DNA of 64,000 bases from NCBI RefSeq assembly GCF_052118925.1, contig NZ_JBQKGG010000002.1, forward strand, positions 62,001 through 126,000, in the 5' to 3' direction. Below are positions 41,388 to 50,476 of this stretch, piece after piece (within the stretch, counting starts at the first letter, position 1; every line of letters begins with the position of its first letter). This stretch comes from Lientehia sp934351765. GTDB lineage: Bacteria > Bacillota > Clostridia > Lachnospirales > Lachnospiraceae. Under the pieces are notes generated by a model. The model did no database searches. It saw nothing but the letters and a program-made list of their open reading frames with translations, and was not told the DNA's origin. A program made the translations under genes and the position numbers.

Positions 41388-41416
41388 AGTATACCCTTTA
41401 TTGTTTTAATTGTCAA
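41388..41416 (-). promoter_or_regulatory. Promoter of the tRNA-Val/tRNA-Met unit
   Basis: Minus strand: TTGACA (41416-41411), 17 bases, TATACT (41393-41388). Confidence 0.88.
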
Positions 41417-41473
41417 CACTTTTTGAAAAATTTTTCAAAGTTTTTCTTTGCACACTGTTTATAGTTTTTTCCT

Positions 41474-41502
41474 TTGTCATCTTTCAATACCTATGCTACA
41501 AT
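41474..41502 (+). promoter_or_regulatory. Promoter of the lipid kinase gene at 41540
   Basis: TTGTCA (41474-41479), 17 bases, TACAAT (41497-41502). It fixes the start codon downstream at 41540. Confidence 0.75.
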
Positions 41503-41539
41503 AAGCTTAGCGTTTTTAGTCAAAGGAGCGATCCCTATT

Positions 41540-42475
41540 ATGTACTATTTTATTGTAAACCCGAATTCCCGTTCCGGAAAGGGACTGGAAATCTGGAACC
41601 GATTAAAGACAAAACTGGAACAAAAACAAATCCCCTACCGCGCTTATCTGACAGAGCATACCGGCCATGCGGCGGAACTGGCGGCGGAGATCTCCTCCCC
41701 CCGTTTTAAGGATCCCGAGGCAAAGATATTAGTTGCCCTTGGCGGCGACGGAACGTTAAACGAGGTCGTCAACGGACTTTCTCTTTCCCATTCCGTTTCC
41801 CTCGCCTATATCCCCTGCGGTTCCGGAAACGATTTTGCCCGCGGCATGAAGCTTACAAAAACACCGGAAAAGCTTCTGAACCGGCTTCTGGATGGCGGAG
41901 AATGCCGCTACATCGACTACGGGATCCTTACCTATATGAAAGAACACCCGTCCCACCGTCGTTTCGTTGTCAGTGCCGGGATCGGATTCGATGCCGATGT
42001 CTGCCGAAATATGTTTACCACCAAACTGAAAGGCACCCTGAACCGGCTGCACATCGGAAAACTGGCATATCTGCTCATCGGAATCAAGCGGATCGTTCTC
42101 TGCAAAAGCGCAGACGGTGTTCTGACTCTGGACGGCATAAAGAAAATGCGGCTGCACCGGATCCGATTTATTTCTTTTCACAATCAGAAATTCGAGGGCG
42201 GCGGTTTCCGATTTGCCCCTGCGGCCATTCCTGATGACGGGTATCTGAATCTGTGTATTGTTTCCGGTGTTTCCCGCCTGGGACTTACCAAGATCCTTCT
42301 GGCGTCTCTGTCCGGAAAGCATACGCTCTGCAACGGGGTCCGTTCTTATACCTGTAAAGAAGCGCAGCTCCAGATCGATCAGCCGCTGGAGGTCCATGCA
42401 GACGGAGAGTCCTGTTTTCCGCAGACCGAAATCTCTGTCCGTTGTGAAAGGCAGAGGCTTCGTCTGATCCTGTGA
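41540..42475 (+). CDS. Diacylglycerol kinase-family lipid kinase (DgkB/YegS-like)
   Basis: 311 residues. The catalytic domain has FIVNPNSRSGKG, ALGGDGTLNEVVNGL and IPCGSGNDFARG; the C-terminal half has the usual beta-sandwich (HNQKFEGGGFRFAPAAIPDDGYLNL). It phosphorylates a membrane lipid or sphingoid-like substrate at the cytoplasmic face. The ATG at 41540 follows AAAGGAG at 11 bases. A PAP2 phosphatase gene with its own promoter follows, so a lipid phosphorylation/dephosphorylation pair is possible. Confidence 0.9.
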   Translation: MYYFIVNPNSRSGKGLEIWNRLKTKLEQKQIPYRAYLTEHTGHAAELAAEISSPRFKDPEAKILVALGGDGTLNEVVNGLSLSHSVSLAYIPCGSGNDFARGMKLTKTPEKLLNRLLDGGECRYIDYGILTYMKEHPSHRRFVVSAGIGFDADVCRNMFTTKLKGTLNRLHIGKLAYLLIGIKRIVLCKSADGVLTLDGIKKMRLHRIRFISFHNQKFEGGGFRFAPAAIPDDGYLNLCIVSGVSRLGLTKILLASLSGKHTLCNGVRSYTCKEAQLQIDQPLEVHADGESCFPQTEISVRCERQRLRLIL

Positions 42476-42517
42476 TGAAATCTCTGTAAAATATTTTTTA
42501 AGAATCTTTTAATCCTC

Positions 42518-42546
42518 TTGCCAACCGAAAAAAAACGTATTATAAT
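42518..42546 (+). promoter_or_regulatory. Promoter of the PAP2 phosphatase gene
   Basis: TTGCCA (42518-42523), 17 bases, TATAAT (42541-42546). Confidence 0.78.
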
Positions 42547-42598
42547 GGGGCGAAGTTATTTTAGTTTGTTATCCCTTACGGGAGGAAGGCGATACTGC

Positions 42599-43306
42599 GT
42601 GAAGGCAATCAAAGGCTTTTTCAAAAAATATCCCCAATGCTGGGTTCTTCTCTATGTATTTATTTATTTCCCCTGGTTTCTCTGGCTGGAACACCATGTA
42701 ACCATCGGAACACCGTTTACAAATATCCACATTGCACTGGATGACAGGATTCCGTTCTGTGAATATTTCATCGTCCCTTATCTGCTCTGGTTCCTCTATG
42801 TGGCCGGTTCTGTTGCATATTTCCTGTTCAAACGGCCCAAAAAGGAATTTTACCGTATGACCGCCTTTTTATTCATCGGTATGACCATCTGCCTGGCAAT
42901 CTGTACCCTGTTCCCTAACGGACAGACCATGCGGCCGCCGGTAAATCCAGAAAAAAATATTTTTTCAAAACTGATCGTCGTTTTATACAAAACGGATACT
43001 TCCACCAATGTATTCCCCAGTATCCATGTATTCGCTTCTCTTGGTGTAAATCTGGCTTGGTGGAGCAGCGCTGTCTCCGATGACCACAAATGGATCCGCC
43101 CGGTATCAGCAGTGATCGCCGTTTCCATCTGTCTGTCCACCGTTTTCCTGAAACAGCACTCTGTGGTTGATGGATTGGGCGCCATCGTCCTGACGATTAT
43201 TCTCTATTTTTTCGTCTACCAGCCCGAGTTTTTAAAAGCCTCGGTCAAAGCCGCCAGAGTGCGGAGCAAAAACCGAAAAGCCAAAAAACTGTTTCTTGAA
43301 GATTAA
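42599..43306 (+). CDS. PAP2-superfamily membrane phosphatase
   Basis: 235 residues with five to six helices. PAP2 motifs are visible: RPPVNPEKN, FPSIHVFASLG (phosphate-binding Ser-x-His) and FLKQHSVVDGLGA (catalytic His and Asp). It removes phosphate from lipids such as phosphatidate or undecaprenyl pyrophosphate outside the membrane. The GTG at 42599 follows GGAGGAAGG; the upstream ATG would lie before the promoter's transcript start. Confidence 0.88.
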   Translation: MKAIKGFFKKYPQCWVLLYVFIYFPWFLWLEHHVTIGTPFTNIHIALDDRIPFCEYFIVPYLLWFLYVAGSVAYFLFKRPKKEFYRMTAFLFIGMTICLAICTLFPNGQTMRPPVNPEKNIFSKLIVVLYKTDTSTNVFPSIHVFASLGVNLAWWSSAVSDDHKWIRPVSAVIAVSICLSTVFLKQHSVVDGLGAIVLTIILYFFVYQPEFLKASVKAARVRSKNRKAKKLFLED

Positions 43307-43327
43307 GAATTGACCTGAATGTTTCTG

Positions 43328-43359
43328 ACGGAAATGCCTTCCCGGCATTTCCGTTTTTT
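43328..43359 (+). terminator. Terminator of the PAP2 gene
   Basis: ACGGAAATGCC - TTCCC - GGCATTTCCGT then TTTTTC. Confidence 0.92.
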
Positions 43360-43406
43360 CTTCTGCTTATAATCATCCCCGAAAGCTTTTTCAGCCCCCA
43401 AACCTG

Positions 43407-45083
43407 CTACTGTCTCTTTTTCAAAATCCGGCAGACTGCCAGCAGCACTGCCGAAGCGAAAAAGATTGTTCCGAACACGCCAGCCGGCATCCGATCCCCG
43501 GTAGAAACCGTTCTTTTCGCGTTTCCATTCTTCACCGATACCATTCCCTTTGACGTTTCTGTTTCAGGCACGATTTTCGTGGTTTCCGGCTCCGTCTGTC
43601 CGACAGTTTCAGTCTCGGCTTCTGTTTCCGGTGGTTCTTCAACCGGTGTTGTTTCCTCCGGTATTTCTGTCTCCTCTGTGCTTTCGGTTTCTTCCGTTGT
43701 CTCGGTTTCCCGGATGGGATCCTCCATCCGGATCTCCAGGATTTCTTTTGAGTCCGGAACCGTGAACCACCGATCCTCCGTAGGCAGATACCCATCCGGC
43801 GCAGAAGCTTCGTGAATCCGGTAGCGTTTCCCAGCCGTCAGCTTTTCGATCTGCTTCGGCTCCTCTCCGGAAATCCATTCATCCAGTATATCCCCCTCCG
43901 CATTAAAAAGCTGCATGGCTGCTCCCTCCAGCGGTTTCTGCGTTTCCTGATCCACTTTCCAGATTTTTATGTTTGTTCGCTGATCGTTCATAACCACCGG
44001 CTCCATATTTCGTTCTGCCGTGAATGTGATCTGCTCCGCTGTCACATAGCCGTCCGGCGCAGATAACTCCGTCATAGTGTAACGTTTTCCCGGAATCAGT
44101 CCCCTGATCAGATGTGGCTCCTCTCCGGAAATCCACCGGTCGATCACGGTTCCGGTTTCATCGCACACCTGAAGCTCTGCTCCCGGAAGCTCTGCTCCGG
44201 TGGTCAGATCCTGTTTGGAAAACGACACCTCAGTTACAGCCGGCGTAATGGTAATCCGGAGGGATGCAGATAACGGTTCATAAAAGCCGCAGGTCATCAG
44301 ATCCTGAAGTGTTCCGTCGGAATAAACAAAGCTCTGGCCCATCGTTCCACCCGGCAGCGGTTTTCTGAGCTGTACCGATGCTTCCGCGGCCTCCGTTCCC
44401 CTGGCTTCAATCCGCAGTTGGTTTCCGTTTTGAGAAACTGTTGCCGGCCCCTCTGTTTTCACGATCTCCATATCCTCTAATACTCCGTTTTCATCCGTTA
44501 TGCTAACTGCCTGACCCGCTTCCACGGTAATCGTGCTGCGATCAAACGATGGCACCTTCAGATACTGTTCCACCTTTTGATTCACACTGTCATAATACGT
44601 TTGAAGCACCTCCCGGTTCGGGATTCCCGGTGTGATCAGATATTGTTCTCCTGTTTCTCCGTTCCTCTGAGTTAAAAGCTGCCAGATCATGGACTGACCT
44701 ACCGCCCAGCCATCATATCCCCAGTCGGAATTCATACTGAAGCAGGCAATCAGCGAAAGCCGCTTTGCCAGTTCCCGGTCTCCCAGATAATCCGCCAGAT
44801 CCGTTTTCGTACTGTGCAGACCGCCTACCCGATCCACATGGGGCTGCAGGCAAAACAGCCATTCTCCTGTATCTGCATCCAGAAAGATCATTCCCGGCGG
44901 ACTGGACTGGATATGACCGTCTGTGTGATGGATCTTCCATCCTCCCGGTGCATACCCCGTCACATCAGACACCGCGCCATACGCCCTGGCGCGGATTGCC
45001 AGTGCCATGGTCAGCAGTACAGTCGTCAGCATCAGTGCAAGACAAAGAGTTCCCTGCTTTTTTCGTGTTTTCAGTTTTTGCAT
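43407..45083 (-). CDS. Sortase-anchored thioester adhesin with two SpaA-like domains
   Basis: 558 residues. The signal peptide (LCLALMLTTVLLTMALAIRA) is followed by a thioester-type head. Its Cys lies in EWLFCLQPHVDR and the likely Gln in WAVGQSMIWQLL, the pair expected to form an internal Cys-Gln bond that captures host amines. A linker domain precedes two prealbumin-like SpaA/Cna-B repeats (SFSKQDLTTGAELPGA ... and KIWKVDQETQKPLEGA ...), which share WISGEEP and SAPDGY. A Thr/Glu/Pro stalk of about 70 residues leads to a sorting signal TVSTGD, a helix and RILKKRQ. The ATG follows AGGAGG. It is a surface adhesin; the sortase is probably the class B enzyme at 20684, about 22 kb away. Confidence 0.88.
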   Translation of the reverse strand: MQKLKTRKKQGTLCLALMLTTVLLTMALAIRARAYGAVSDVTGYAPGGWKIHHTDGHIQSSPPGMIFLDADTGEWLFCLQPHVDRVGGLHSTKTDLADYLGDRELAKRLSLIACFSMNSDWGYDGWAVGQSMIWQLLTQRNGETGEQYLITPGIPNREVLQTYYDSVNQKVEQYLKVPSFDRSTITVEAGQAVSITDENGVLEDMEIVKTEGPATVSQNGNQLRIEARGTEAAEASVQLRKPLPGGTMGQSFVYSDGTLQDLMTCGFYEPLSASLRITITPAVTEVSFSKQDLTTGAELPGAELQVCDETGTVIDRWISGEEPHLIRGLIPGKRYTMTELSAPDGYVTAEQITFTAERNMEPVVMNDQRTNIKIWKVDQETQKPLEGAAMQLFNAEGDILDEWISGEEPKQIEKLTAGKRYRIHEASAPDGYLPTEDRWFTVPDSKEILEIRMEDPIRETETTEETESTEETEIPEETTPVEEPPETEAETETVGQTEPETTKIVPETETSKGMVSVKNGNAKRTVSTGDRMPAGVFGTIFFASAVLLAVCRILKKRQ

Positions 45084-45271
45084 ACTTCCTCCTGTTTTTG
45101 TTCCCGGAAATGAGATGGACGGGAACATTTGAATTGAATAGAATTGTTAGAAATGAATGTTAGATTTTTCTTATTTTATCACAGATCTGTTTTGATACAA
45201 TCCATTCGTCTTTCTAAGACGATCTCCGCCCTGAAAAGACTTTTTTCGCCCATAAATCATACTGCGGCGAA

Positions 45272-45328
45272 GTGAAAGATCATCTCTTCACACTCCGCCG
45301 CAGGCAGAGAATCCTGTGCGCAGGATTC
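45272..45328 (-). terminator. Two hairpins after ackA
   Basis: GAATCCTG - TGCG - CAGGATTC (45309-45328) and a longer stem CTGCGGCG / CGCCGCAG with a paired inner arm (about 45272-45305). No clean T run follows, so they may act as 3'-end stabilisers. The first resembles the hairpin at 1902. Confidence 0.5.
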
Positions 45329-45359
45329 GTTCTTATTTACTTCCTGTTAAACCAATTGC

Positions 45360-46550
45360 TTAAACCAGAGCAACGGTCTCTCTCATGATGGCGATTTCTT
45401 CGTTGGTAGGAACAACTGCTACCAGCTTTGCAGAATCGTCTGTGGAAATTACAACTTCCTTACCGCGACAGTTGTTCTTGGAAGCATCGATCTTGATGCC
45501 GAGGTATCCAAGATACTCACATACCTTCTCACGGATCAGAGGAGCGTTCTCGCCGATTCCGGCGGTAAATGCGATGGCATCTACACCGTTCATGGCTGCT
45601 ACATAAGAACCAACAGTCTTTGCTACACGGTAGCAGAAGATTTCGATGGCATCAGCAGCAAGCTGGTTTCCGTCACTCATGGCTGCTTCCAGATCACGGA
45701 AATCGCTGGACAGGCCCTTGGTCAGACCGTAAACACCGGACTTCTTGTTGAGCATGTTCAGTACTTCGCTGACAGTCTTGCCTTCTTTGTTGCAGATATA
45801 CTCAACAACAGCAGGATCAATATCACCGGAACGGGTTCCCATTACAAGGCCCTCCAGTGGAGTTAAGCCCATGCTGGTATCCACGCACTTGCTGTCCTTA
45901 ACGGCACTGATGGAAGAACCGTTGCCCAGGTGGCATACGATTACCTTGGAGTTATTGGGATCCAGGTTCAGGAACTTGATGGTCTCCTTGGAAACAAAGC
46001 TGTGAGAGGTTCCGTGGAAGCCGTATTTACGGATATGGTACTTCTCATAATATTCATAGGGGATACCATACATAAATGCCTTGGTGGGCATACTCTGATG
46101 GAAAGCGGTATCAAATACTGCTACGTTGGGCTTGCCGGGCATCAGCTTCTGGCATGCATAGATTCCCTTTAAGTTTGCGGGATTATGGAGCGGTCCAAGG
46201 TCACAGCACTCCTCGATCACCTTCAGCACTTCATCATTGATCACACAGGATTCTGTGATCTTTGCGCCGCCGTGCAGAACACGGTGTCCGATGGCATCTA
46301 CCTCTGCCAGAGACTTTAAGATACCGGTCTTCTCGTTTACCAGAGCATCCAGAACCATCTGGATCGCCTCGGTATGAGACGGCATGGGAGCTTCGGTTAC
46401 TTCCTTTTCCCCACCGGTGGGCTGATAGATCAGACGGCCATCGATACCGATTCTCTCACAGAGACCCTTTGCCAGTACCTGCTCGCTTTCGGAGTCGATA
46501 ACCTGATACTTCAGGGAAGAACTTCCGCAGTTTACAATCAATACTTTCAT
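45360..46550 (-). CDS. ackA: Acetate kinase
   Basis: 396 residues. It makes ATP from acetyl phosphate. The N-terminus KVLIVNCGSSSLKYQ, MGLTPLEGLVMGTRSGDIDPA, GFHGTSHSFV and FTAGIGENAPLIR are diagnostic. The ATG at 46550 follows AGGAGG at 10 bases. pta is not adjacent, whereas it often is in Clostridia. Confidence 0.98.
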   Translation of the reverse strand: MKVLIVNCGSSSLKYQVIDSESEQVLAKGLCERIGIDGRLIYQPTGGEKEVTEAPMPSHTEAIQMVLDALVNEKTGILKSLAEVDAIGHRVLHGGAKITESCVINDEVLKVIEECCDLGPLHNPANLKGIYACQKLMPGKPNVAVFDTAFHQSMPTKAFMYGIPYEYYEKYHIRKYGFHGTSHSFVSKETIKFLNLDPNNSKVIVCHLGNGSSISAVKDSKCVDTSMGLTPLEGLVMGTRSGDIDPAVVEYICNKEGKTVSEVLNMLNKKSGVYGLTKGLSSDFRDLEAAMSDGNQLAADAIEIFCYRVAKTVGSYVAAMNGVDAIAFTAGIGENAPLIREKVCEYLGYLGIKIDASKNNCRGKEVVISTDDSAKLVAVVPTNEEIAIMRETVALV

Positions 46551-46660
46551 TTTGCTGCATCCTCCTAAATAATTTTCCTCATTCATGTGCCTCGGCACAT
46601 TCTGGTGCTTCTGTCATTCATTTCCTGTGAAATAAAATAGAAAAAGACACTATTATTAGT

Positions 46661-47371
46661 TTATCGCTTTTCCTCGCCGGTGTAAAGACTTTTTAACCCG
46701 GCCTCTGTACTTTTTTCAATGCGCTCCCGCTCCCTCCGGCGTGCCTCGCTCTCTCTCCTGGAAAACACGCAGCCGCAGTAATCCTGGCGGTACAGGCCGT
46801 ACTGAGCCGACAGCTCAACCGAACGCTTATAACCGTTCTTCTTTTTAAAGTTGGACGGCAGATAGGACACGCCGTATTCCTCTGCCAGACGTTCTCCGAT
46901 TTCCATGAGCTTTTCCGCATTCTTCATAGGACTGATGGAAAGTGTTGTACAGAAATAATCATAGTCTCCCGCTTTTGCCAGACTCGCAGCCTCCCGGAGC
47001 CGAAGCTCGTAACATTGGAAGCAGCGGTCTCCGCCCTCCGGAACGTCTTCCAGTCCTTTCGCCATGGCATAAAAGGTCTCCGGATCATAAATTCCTTCCC
47101 GGAAGTCGATCTGAGCGCCATCGATCTCAGAGGAAAACGCACGGATCAGACGCTTCTGTTCCTCCACCCGTTTCCGGTATTCCTCCTCCGGGCTGATGTT
47201 TGGATTATAATAAAATACCGTGACGGAAAAATACCTGCTCAAATATTCCAGGACATAACTGGAACAGGGCGCACAGCAGCTATGCAGAAACAGACGGGGC
47301 TTTTTCCCCTCCCGTTCCAGGCTTTCCGTCAAACGGTCCAGCTCTTTCTGATAATTTCTCTGCCCTGCCAT
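46661..47371 (-). CDS. queH: Epoxyqueuosine reductase QueH (DUF208)
   Basis: 236 residues. It performs the last step of queuosine formation in tRNA with an iron-sulfur cluster. Conserved cysteines are in FLHSCCAPCSSYVLEYL, GGDRCFQCYELRL and YCGCVFSRRE. The ATG at 47371 follows AGGAGG. No other queuosine gene is near. Confidence 0.92.
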   Translation of the reverse strand: MAGQRNYQKELDRLTESLEREGKKPRLFLHSCCAPCSSYVLEYLSRYFSVTVFYYNPNISPEEEYRKRVEEQKRLIRAFSSEIDGAQIDFREGIYDPETFYAMAKGLEDVPEGGDRCFQCYELRLREAASLAKAGDYDYFCTTLSISPMKNAEKLMEIGERLAEEYGVSYLPSNFKKKNGYKRSVELSAQYGLYRQDYCGCVFSRRESEARRRERERIEKSTEAGLKSLYTGEEKR

Positions 47372-47443
47372 GATTCCTCCTTTCCCTGAATTACAAAAGC
47401 TGCCTGCTTTCGCAGACAGCCCGTTTTTCATTTACTTCGCGTT

Positions 47444-48583
47444 TTACAGGAAATCACGGATCCGTTTGCTGCGAACCGGATTTCGAAGTTTCCGGAGCGC
47501 TTTCGCCTCGATCTGGCGGATTCGCTCTCTTGTTACATTGAATTCCTTCCCGACTTCCTCCAGGGTTCTCGGATGACCATCCTCCAGACCAAACCGGAGT
47601 ACAATGACCTGACGTTCCCGCTCCTTCAGATCCTCCAGAAGAGAATCAATATGCTCCCGGAGCATAACCGATTCCACATTTCCCTCTGGCGTTACCGCAT
47701 TGCTGTCCGCAACGAAATCACCCAGGTTGGAATCATCCTCTTCCCCGATGGGAGTTTCCAGGGAGGCAGGCTCTCTGGCGATCTGCATGATCTCCATAAC
47801 CTTTTCTTCCGTCATGTCCAGCGCCTCCGCCAGCTCTGACACCGAGGGCTCATAGCCCAGCTCCAAAGTCAGCTTCCGCTGCATCTTGGACATCTTATTG
47901 ATAGTCTCCACCATATGTACCGGCACACGGATCGTTCGCGCCTGATCAGCAAGCGCTCTCGTTACCGACTGGCGGATCCACCAGGTCGCGTAGGTACTCA
48001 GCTTATACCCTTTTGTATAATCGAATTTCTCAACGCCCTTGATCAGGCCCAGATTGCCCTCCTGAACAAGATCCAGAAAGCTCATCCCACGGCCTGTATA
48101 ACGCTTCGCGATACTTACCACAAGACGGAGGTTTGCCTCGATCAGCCGCTCTTTTGCGACCTGATCTCCCTCTGCCTTTCTCTTCGCCAGCTTTAATTCT
48201 TCTTCCGCCGTCAGAAGCGGAACTGTTCCGATCTCTTTTAAATACATTCTGACCGGATCTTCCGTTCCGACACCATCAAGAAGATCAATGGCGTCTAAAT
48301 CAATATCCTCTTCGTCTTCCTCTTCAGGAGAAAACCCGTCTTCATCCGTGCCCAGGACCATGTCATCATCAATGGCCAGTTCATCATTCATTACACGTAA
48401 GACATCGATCCCCTTGCTTTCGAGATAGGTGATAATATCCTCGATCTGTTCCACAGACAGCTCGACTCCCGTAAAGGCGTCGTTGATGTCATTCATATCG
48501 AGGGTGGACTTTTTATTCTTCCCAAGTTCTACAAGCTTCTGTAACTGCTCTGTAAATTTTGCTTTTTCCGCTGCTTTTTCCAC
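47444..48583 (-). CDS. rpoD: RNA polymerase primary sigma factor
   Basis: 379 residues. An acidic region 1.1 (DEDGFSPEEEDEEDIDLDAID) is followed by region 1.2 (DPVRMYLKEIGTVPLLTAEEE), region 2 (RLVVSIAKRYTGRGMSFLDLVQEGNLGLI and YATWWIRQSVTRAL), region 3 and region 4.2 (TLEEVGKEFNVTRERIRQIEAKAL). The GTG at 48583 fits AAAGGA at 9 bases. dnaG, the usual neighbour, is absent from this side; a lipid kinase lies upstream. Confidence 0.97.
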   Translation of the reverse strand: MEKAAEKAKFTEQLQKLVELGKNKKSTLDMNDINDAFTGVELSVEQIEDIITYLESKGIDVLRVMNDELAIDDDMVLGTDEDGFSPEEEDEEDIDLDAIDLLDGVGTEDPVRMYLKEIGTVPLLTAEEELKLAKRKAEGDQVAKERLIEANLRLVVSIAKRYTGRGMSFLDLVQEGNLGLIKGVEKFDYTKGYKLSTYATWWIRQSVTRALADQARTIRVPVHMVETINKMSKMQRKLTLELGYEPSVSELAEALDMTEEKVMEIMQIAREPASLETPIGEEDDSNLGDFVADSNAVTPEGNVESVMLREHIDSLLEDLKERERQVIVLRFGLEDGHPRTLEEVGKEFNVTRERIRQIEAKALRKLRNPVRSKRIRDFL

Positions 48584-48662
48584 TTGCCATCGTCCTTTCG
48601 CAAAATATCCCATATTGAAATATCAGTATACTACCTTTTTCGGCAAATGTAAAGCACTTTTT

Positions 48663-49610
48663 TTACTTTCCTGGATTTTCCTGTCCTTTTTTGACAGCTC
48701 CGGTCTTTTTCGGGCGGGAATGGGTCATTTTCATAATCTGAACTGCCTTGCAGCAGTTCTCAATCACCACTTCCTGCCGCTTTCCTCCAAACTCGCCGTC
48801 CAGCGTCCATTCCACCGGTTCCGCAAAATGAAACTTCACCTTTGATGCTGAAAAATGACGGACCAGCCTGGACTTGTGCCCATTCTGCAAAAGACTGGTG
48901 ATCACATCGGGAAGCTGAAGGATATTCTGAGGATTTTCCACCAGAAGCACCTCAAACTTCCCATCATCCAGTCCCACATGCTTTCCGTTCAGTCCCTTGA
49001 ACCCGGCAATCTGATTGGCATTGCTGACCATGCCCACCAGCACATCCCCTTCATAGCGCTCCTCATCAGCCTCCATGACGATATGACGTGCCTTAATGCC
49101 TCCGATGCTTTTGGCTCCCTCAATAATATAAGCCGGATGACCGAGTACCGCCTTTAATTCTCTCGGTGTCTTATACGGCACATCAATAAAGGCCCCGAAC
49201 GCTGCTACATAATCGAAATACCGTTCATTAAATCTGCCGATATCAATGGGACAGGCTGTCCCCAGAACGATATTCTCCGCTGCCTTTACCATATCTCTCG
49301 GAATCCGGTGGGTAGCTGCAAAATCACAGGTGGTTCCGGCCGGAATATAGCCGATCATCGGCTTTTTCTCCATTCCCATGACCCCGGAGATCACCTCATT
49401 CAACGTTCCGTCACCGCCGCTTCCGACCACAAGATCCTTTTCACCGCCCCGCTCTTCCACGACACGCTTTGCATCAAGAGCGCGCTGAGTCACATGAACC
49501 TCCACCTGATAACCGGCTTTGATAAACACATCTAAAATATCCATGAGCTTTGTCTTGATCTGCGCCTTTCCGGACTGCGGATTAAAGACAAAGAGCATTT
49601 TTTTCTCCAT
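48663..49610 (-). CDS. Diacylglycerol kinase-family lipid kinase (second copy)
   Basis: 315 residues: FVFNPQSGKAQ, VGSGGDGTLNEVISGV, IPAGTTCDFAATHRIP (GTT in place of GSGND), and the C-terminal WTLDGEFGG. Distinct in sequence from the copy at 41540; this one has a basic tail (SRPKKTGAVKKGQENPGK). It lies between rpoD and trpA. Confidence 0.9.
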   Translation of the reverse strand: MEKKMLFVFNPQSGKAQIKTKLMDILDVFIKAGYQVEVHVTQRALDAKRVVEERGGEKDLVVGSGGDGTLNEVISGVMGMEKKPMIGYIPAGTTCDFAATHRIPRDMVKAAENIVLGTACPIDIGRFNERYFDYVAAFGAFIDVPYKTPRELKAVLGHPAYIIEGAKSIGGIKARHIVMEADEERYEGDVLVGMVSNANQIAGFKGLNGKHVGLDDGKFEVLLVENPQNILQLPDVITSLLQNGHKSRLVRHFSASKVKFHFAEPVEWTLDGEFGGKRQEVVIENCCKAVQIMKMTHSRPKKTGAVKKGQENPGK

Positions 49611-49699
49611 TGTAAAAGACCTGCCTTTCCATTCTCAATCAGAAATTTTACACAGTTTTTACAATGTCGTCAAGCATTCCTGTCCGTTTCATAAAACTT

Positions 49700-50476
49700 T
49701 TAGATTTCCCTGACGGCTTCCTTCATGCGCTTCACATAATCCGCCACATAGGGGACGGCATCTGCTCCATGCTCAGCCACGATCTTCACAATAGCGCTTC
49801 CCACAATGGCTCCATCGGAAACTTCCGCCATTTTCTTTGCCTGCTCCGGGGTGGAAATTCCAAATCCTACCGCGCAGGGCACGCCGGAAACCGACTTTGC
49901 CAGGCTCACCATCTCGCCAATATCCGTGCGGATCTCGCTTCTCACGCCGGTAACACCGAGGGAGGATACACAGTACAGGAATCCCTGCGCTTCCCTGGCG
50001 ATCAGCTTTACCCGTTCATGAGAAGTGGGTGCTACCAGAGAGATCAGATCCACGCCATATTTCTCACATTCCGGAAGGATCTCTCCCTTTTCCTCATACG
50101 GAAGATCCGGTACGATAAGACCGTCCAGCCCACACTCCCGGCATTTTTTCAGGAAGGCTTCTTTTCCATAGGTATAAATAGGATTCACATATGTTAAAAA
50201 TACTATGGGAATCTCCACGGTTTTCCGCACCTTTGCCACCAGGTCAAAAAGCTTGTCTGTGGTACATCCTGCAGCCAGCGCCCGTTCATTGGCATTCTGG
50301 ATCACAACGCCCTCTGCTACCGGATCCGAAAAGGGAACGCCGATCTCGATCAGGTCTGCGCCTGCCTCTGTCATGGCATAGATGAGCTGTTCGGTGACAT
50401 CCAGGCTGGGATCGCCGCCGGTCACAAAAGGAATAAAGGCTTTTCCGTTTTTAAATGCGTTTCCGATTCTACTCAT
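49700..50476 (-). CDS. trpA: Tryptophan synthase alpha chain
   Basis: 258 residues. It cleaves indole-3-glycerol phosphate. FIPFVTGGDPSLD, LIEIGVPFSDPVAEG (catalytic Glu), GLIVPDLPYEE and GFGISTPEQAKK are visible. The ATG at 50476 overlaps the trpB end by 8 bases. It is the last gene of trpEGDCFBA. Confidence 0.97.
   Translation of the reverse strand: MSRIGNAFKNGKAFIPFVTGGDPSLDVTEQLIYAMTEAGADLIEIGVPFSDPVAEGVVIQNANERALAAGCTTDKLFDLVAKVRKTVEIPIVFLTYVNPIYTYGKEAFLKKCRECGLDGLIVPDLPYEEKGEILPECEKYGVDLISLVAPTSHERVKLIAREAQGFLYCVSSLGVTGVRSEIRTDIGEMVSLAKSVSGVPCAVGFGISTPEQAKKMAEVSDGAIVGSAIVKIVAEHGADAVPYVADYVKRMKEAVREI

Noticed and set aside
1902..45328. Hairpins with GAATCCTG arms at 1902 and 45309 as a dispersed repeat family.
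   Set aside because: Only two copies, both at 3' ends of genes; terminator or stabiliser hairpins of similar sequence are enough.
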